This document shows positions 34,435 through 36,945 of a stretch of DNA of 36,945 nt, one piece after another. A program made the position numbers and the translations under genes. The number at the start of each line of letters is the position of its first letter. Position 1 is the stretch's first letter. The notes below the pieces were generated by a model, which saw nothing but the letters and a program-made list of their open reading frames with translations, was not told where the DNA came from and searched no databases. Origin of the DNA: Ignavibacteriales bacterium (GTDB lineage: Bacteria > Bacteroidota > Ignavibacteria > T3Sed10-11); NCBI GenBank assembly GCA_003567775.1, contig PWYR01000056.1, forward strand, positions 1 to 36,945, in the 5' to 3' direction.

Positions 34435-36261
34435 ATGAAATTAACACCATTTAAAAAACTGATCGCTTTCTTGGAATCGCTCGAACACTTTGTATTGCTG
34501 GAAACGACCAAACCGGAGCCTGGGAATCGATTTTCATATCTTTTCGTCGATCCACTCTATATGATGAAATTACATCCGGCAAGTATTAATTCGTTCCGGG
34601 ATTTCTGGCAGCACATAGAATCGCTTACCCAAAAATATTATGTTGCCGGCTATACCCCTTACGAGACCGGATATATTATAATGGATTTGCCATTCCCCTC
34701 TCAGAAACCTGCCGAATTCGAATCGGTATTTGGGGTCTATTCTAAACCGTATGTCTTTGATCACCTGGCAGGCAAATTCGAGGGCGCCGTTCCCCCGATG
34801 AGTCGGCGCAAAGTTGGTGATTATGAAATAAGCAACATATCTATACAAACGCCGCGTGACAGGTACATAGCAGCAGTGGAATGTATCAGAGATCATATTG
34901 CAGAAGGAAATACGTATCAGGTTAACTACACCACCCGATTGGATTTTACGTTCTCGGGATCACCGATTGCGTTGTACAATTCGCTTCGCTCCGCACAACC
35001 GACGGGCTACTCTGCATTAATGAAGTACGGCGAAAAATGGATTCTCTCATTATCTCCCGAGTTATTTTTCAGAATCGACGGCGCCGTCATCACTTCCAAG
35101 CCGATGAAAGGAACAATGCAGCGCGGCAGGACGAATGCGGAAGATGCCGCGTTTGCTCATAAACTTCAGCATGATGAAAAGAATCGTGCGGAGAATCTTA
35201 TAATCGTCGATCTGCTGCGAAACGATATCGGACGCATTGCGGAAACGGGAAGTGTAAAAGTACCGGAGCTTCTCACCGTTGAAAAATACCGGTCGGTGCT
35301 TCAGATGACGTCGACAATCACGGGCAAGCTTCGCCGTTCGGTTCAACTACCGGATATTCTCGAAGCACTCTTTCCCTGCGGCTCGGTCACCGGCGCACCG
35401 AAACACAGAACGATGCAGATCATTCAGGAACTTGAGGATTCACCCCGCGGCGTGTATACCGGCGCGATCGGCATGATCAATCCAGGTGGAGATGCAGTCT
35501 TTAATGTTCCGATACGGACTATTGAAATTCAGGGAGACCGCGGATCGATGGGGATCGGAAGCGGCATCGTCTGGAATTCCGACCCCGGAGAAGAATATGA
35601 AGAATGTTTACTCAAGGCGCAATTTTTAACTACCCGGCATAAACCGGTTGAGTTGATCGAGTCGTTGCGATACGAGCAGGGCTATCAACGGCTCGATATG
35701 CATCTTAACCGGCTTCTGGATTCGTCACACTATTTTGATATTCCTGCCGAATGTGACAATATAAAAGATGCACTACACCGTATAGAAAATAAGCTCGATA
35801 AAAACTCAATTTACAAAGTACGTCTTACTCTTAACGAAGAGGGCAAGATCGATATCGACTTTGAAGCTATCCCTGCCGTTATCGAACAACCGGTGCGGTT
35901 GAAATTATGCGATACGTCCACCGACTCCAGAGATCGTTTCCTTTTTCACAAAACAAACCGCCGCGAGTTGTATGAGACGGAATATAGGCGGGCACAGGAA
36001 GAGGGGTACTTCGATGTGATATTTCAAAATGAGCGCGGTCAGATAACCGAGGGAGCGATTACGAATCTGTATATTAAAAAAAACGATATGTTGCTCACCC
36101 CTCCGGTAGAATGCGGTTTATTAAACGGTGTGTACCGGCAAGTTTTGCTGCAGAAGGGTAAAGTTAAAGAAAATGTAATTACTATAGAAGATTTACATAG
36201 AGCGATGGATATTTATATATCGAATTCTGTACGGGGTTTGATACGGGGATATATTGAATAA
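34435..36261 (+). CDS. pabB/pabC fusion: Fused aminodeoxychorismate synthase component I and aminodeoxychorismate lyase
   Basis: Cytoplasmic enzyme of 608 residues for p-aminobenzoate (folate) synthesis. The chorismate-binding part (about 1-405) contains 'AEGNTYQVNYT', 'SKPMKGTMQRG' with Lys225 (the catalytic lysine position of PabB), 'LLRNDIGRIAETGSV' and 'PCGSVTGAPKHRTM'. The C-terminal part (about 410-608) is a class IV aminotransferase fold with Lys506 (FLFHKTNRR) as the expected PLP lysine and 'GQITEGAITNLYI'. Together they would make aminodeoxychorismate and then p-aminobenzoate plus pyruvate. The glutaminase partner PabA is not in the window. I chose ATG 34435; an in-frame TTG at 34426 adds three residues. 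Neither has a strong ribosome-binding site. This is a plus-strand gene unrelated to the amino-sugar block. Confidence 0.95.
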   Translation: MKLTPFKKLIAFLESLEHFVLLETTKPEPGNRFSYLFVDPLYMMKLHPASINSFRDFWQHIESLTQKYYVAGYTPYETGYIIMDLPFPSQKPAEFESVFGVYSKPYVFDHLAGKFEGAVPPMSRRKVGDYEISNISIQTPRDRYIAAVECIRDHIAEGNTYQVNYTTRLDFTFSGSPIALYNSLRSAQPTGYSALMKYGEKWILSLSPELFFRIDGAVITSKPMKGTMQRGRTNAEDAAFAHKLQHDEKNRAENLIIVDLLRNDIGRIAETGSVKVPELLTVEKYRSVLQMTSTITGKLRRSVQLPDILEALFPCGSVTGAPKHRTMQIIQELEDSPRGVYTGAIGMINPGGDAVFNVPIRTIEIQGDRGSMGIGSGIVWNSDPGEEYEECLLKAQFLTTRHKPVELIESLRYEQGYQRLDMHLNRLLDSSHYFDIPAECDNIKDALHRIENKLDKNSIYKVRLTLNEEGKIDIDFEAIPAVIEQPVRLKLCDTSTDSRDRFLFHKTNRRELYETEYRRAQEEGYFDVIFQNERGQITEGAITNLYIKKNDMLLTPPVECGLLNGVYRQVLLQKGKVKENVITIEDLHRAMDIYISNSVRGLIRGYIE

Positions 36262-36281
36262 ATATATGTTAATTCATATAT
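36262..36281. promoter_or_regulatory. Inverted repeat upstream of the RHH gene, possible operator
   Basis: ATATATG and CATATAT flank a six-base centre in the 57-base A+T-rich spacer before the ribbon-helix-helix gene. Ribbon-helix-helix antitoxins usually repress their own promoters through such palindromes. The low complexity of the sequence makes a chance match possible. Confidence 0.3.
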
Positions 36282-36318
36282 ATATTATTTAATGATATAT
36301 ATCTAAAGAGGGTTTAAA

Positions 36319-36549
36319 ATGGAAAAAATATTGGTCACTATTCCCGATGATCTACTTGTTAAATTAAATTCTATCGCAGAAAATCAAAAGAAGAATAGAA
36401 GTCGAGTAGTCCGAGAGGCGGTTGCATATTATATAAAGAAAGAAAAACAACTTGAACAAGAGAGACTTATGGCTGAAGGTTATCGGGAAATGTCAAGAGA
36501 AAATGAACGGGATGCCGAAGCATACCTCGATGCATTGAACGATCTATAA
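36319..36549 (+). CDS. Ribbon-helix-helix (CopG/MazE-like) antitoxin-type protein, orphan
   Basis: Small protein of 76 residues. The N-terminal 'KILVTIPDDLLVKLNSIAEN' and 'NRSRVVREAVAYYIKKEK' are the strand-helix-helix pattern of CopG/MetJ/Arc DNA-binding proteins (about 1-45). The charged C-terminal helix (about 46-76) is typical of antitoxins that wrap a MazF/PemK-type toxin. A GAGGG ribosome-binding sequence precedes the ATG. No toxin gene follows: the next bases run into the truncated DUF1801 gene on the opposite strand. It is therefore an orphan, either a relic of a toxin-antitoxin pair or an independent regulator. Confidence 0.82.
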   Translation: MEKILVTIPDDLLVKLNSIAENQKKNRSRVVREAVAYYIKKEKQLEQERLMAEGYREMSRENERDAEAYLDALNDL

Positions 36550-36583
36550 AAAACTTATGGCACAATATTATTTGAGTTTTCAG

Positions 36584-36700
36584 TTCCTCGACTTCGGGAC
36601 GAGCATTGTGGACGAGAGCACGTAGGTGTTCCAATATCGGTTTTGCAAACTCCGCCGATTTTGAAATGTAGGCATCGATTCGTGCATCGGTTTTGGGCAT
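36584..36700 (-). pseudogene. Truncated DUF1801-family gene (5' part only)
   Basis: An ATG at 36700 with a strong GAGGGAGG ribosome-binding sequence starts a frame whose first 39 residues (MPKTDARIDAYISKSAEFAK, PILEHLRALVHNARPEVEE) match the N-terminus of DUF1801 (YdhG-like) proteins, which are normally about 110-150 residues. After PEVEE the expected 'TIKW' core is missing. The frame continues without family resemblance to a stop at 36467, antisense to the ribbon-helix-helix gene. The 3' part therefore seems to have been lost by a deletion or recombination near 36583. It is probably non-functional. Confidence 0.6.
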
Positions 36701-36726
36701 AGTGGTATCCTCCCTCTCGTATATAA

Positions 36727-36945
36727 TTATGTATGCAAAAAATCATCAAAAGCCCGTCCCATTTCGAGCAACACGGCGCGTCCTTCGTCTATTTCTCCGC
36801 TCTCGAGGTAAGTAATTGCTTTTTCTGTCCGAGCTTTTGTTCCTTCCGGCAAATCCTGCGGTTCATATTTTTCGATCGCCCGGAGTAAAGATTTTACATG
36901 ATTTACCGCGCGTTTAATGTGTTTCTCCGTTTCGTTTCCGTGAGC
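36727..36945 (-). CDS. C-terminal part of an unknown helical protein (runs off the right edge)
   Basis: The minus strand from the right edge is open for 72 codons down to a TAA at 36729-36727. The translated end (ETEKHIKRAVNHVKSLLRAI, then a segment with LPEGTKARTEKAITYLE, ending FDDFLHT) is charged and strongly helical. I do not recognise the family. It ends 26 bases before the start of the truncated DUF1801 gene on the same strand, so the two may have been co-transcribed. Codon use and composition are like those of the other genes in the window, supporting a real gene. Confidence 0.6.
   Translation of the reverse strand, partial: AHGNETEKHIKRAVNHVKSLLRAIEKYEPQDLPEGTKARTEKAITYLESGEIDEGRAVLLEMGRAFDDFLHT

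Noticed and set aside
36550-36945. MazF/PemK toxin gene after the ribbon-helix-helix gene
   Set aside because: Neither strand between 36550 and the right edge encodes a MazF-like sequence; the minus strand holds the DUF1801 fragment and an unrelated helical protein.

Overview
This window most likely comes from an uncultured or little-studied member of the FCB superphylum (Bacteroidota, Ignavibacteriota, Calditrichota, KSB1 or Marinimicrobia-like). The evidence is the combination of a type IX secretion (T9SS) type A sorting domain, TonB-dependent receptors (TBDRs) that open with a carboxypeptidase-regulatory domain, PorV/PorQ-family barrels, TIG/beta-propeller lipoproteins, a DUF4954 protein and a NagB/PIG-L fusion. 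I saw no rRNA, tRNA, CRISPR array or transposase. Almost everything is encoded on the minus strand and is transcribed from right to left. Only the two genes at 34435-36549 are on the plus strand.

Left part (1-15464): a run of eight tightly spaced minus-strand genes coding for outer-membrane and exported proteins. It contains two paralogous four-gene sets, each with a large TBDR, a FnIII-containing exported protein ending in a sorting-like module, a PorV/PorQ-family protein and a TIG plus beta-propeller lipoprotein. The order is TBDR-FnIII-PorV-TIG in the upstream set and PorV-TBDR-FnIII-TIG in the downstream set, so the duplication was followed by a rearrangement. No SusD is present; the TIG lipoprotein is the only lipid-anchored partner and may fill that role. 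The 5' end of another secreted protein runs off the left edge.

Middle part (15666-25277): a minus-strand amino-sugar cluster, in transcription order NagB/PIG-L fusion, acyl carrier protein, ADP-forming acyl-CoA synthetase, NagB, DUF4954 left-handed beta-helix protein and an exported N-acetylmuramoyl-L-alanine amidase. A 397-base gap (25278-25674) with three copies of a short palindromic repeat separates it from the next block.

Right part (25675-34315): exported or lipid-anchored proteins, namely a GH20 hexosaminidase, a PrcB_C-Gmad2 lipoprotein, a class A beta-lactamase-like lipoprotein, a PD40 propeller protein and a T9SS-sorted amidase. Together with the middle block this reads as an island for taking apart peptidoglycan or other N-acetylglucosamine material: outside enzymes cut it, TBDRs could import pieces, and NagB would feed fructose-6-phosphate into glycolysis. 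The linkage of TBDRs to this substrate is inference.

Right edge (34435-36945): an ordinary fused PabB-PabC gene for p-aminobenzoate, an orphan ribbon-helix-helix antitoxin-like gene, a truncated DUF1801 gene and a partial unknown gene. The region around 36550-36590 looks like a deletion junction.
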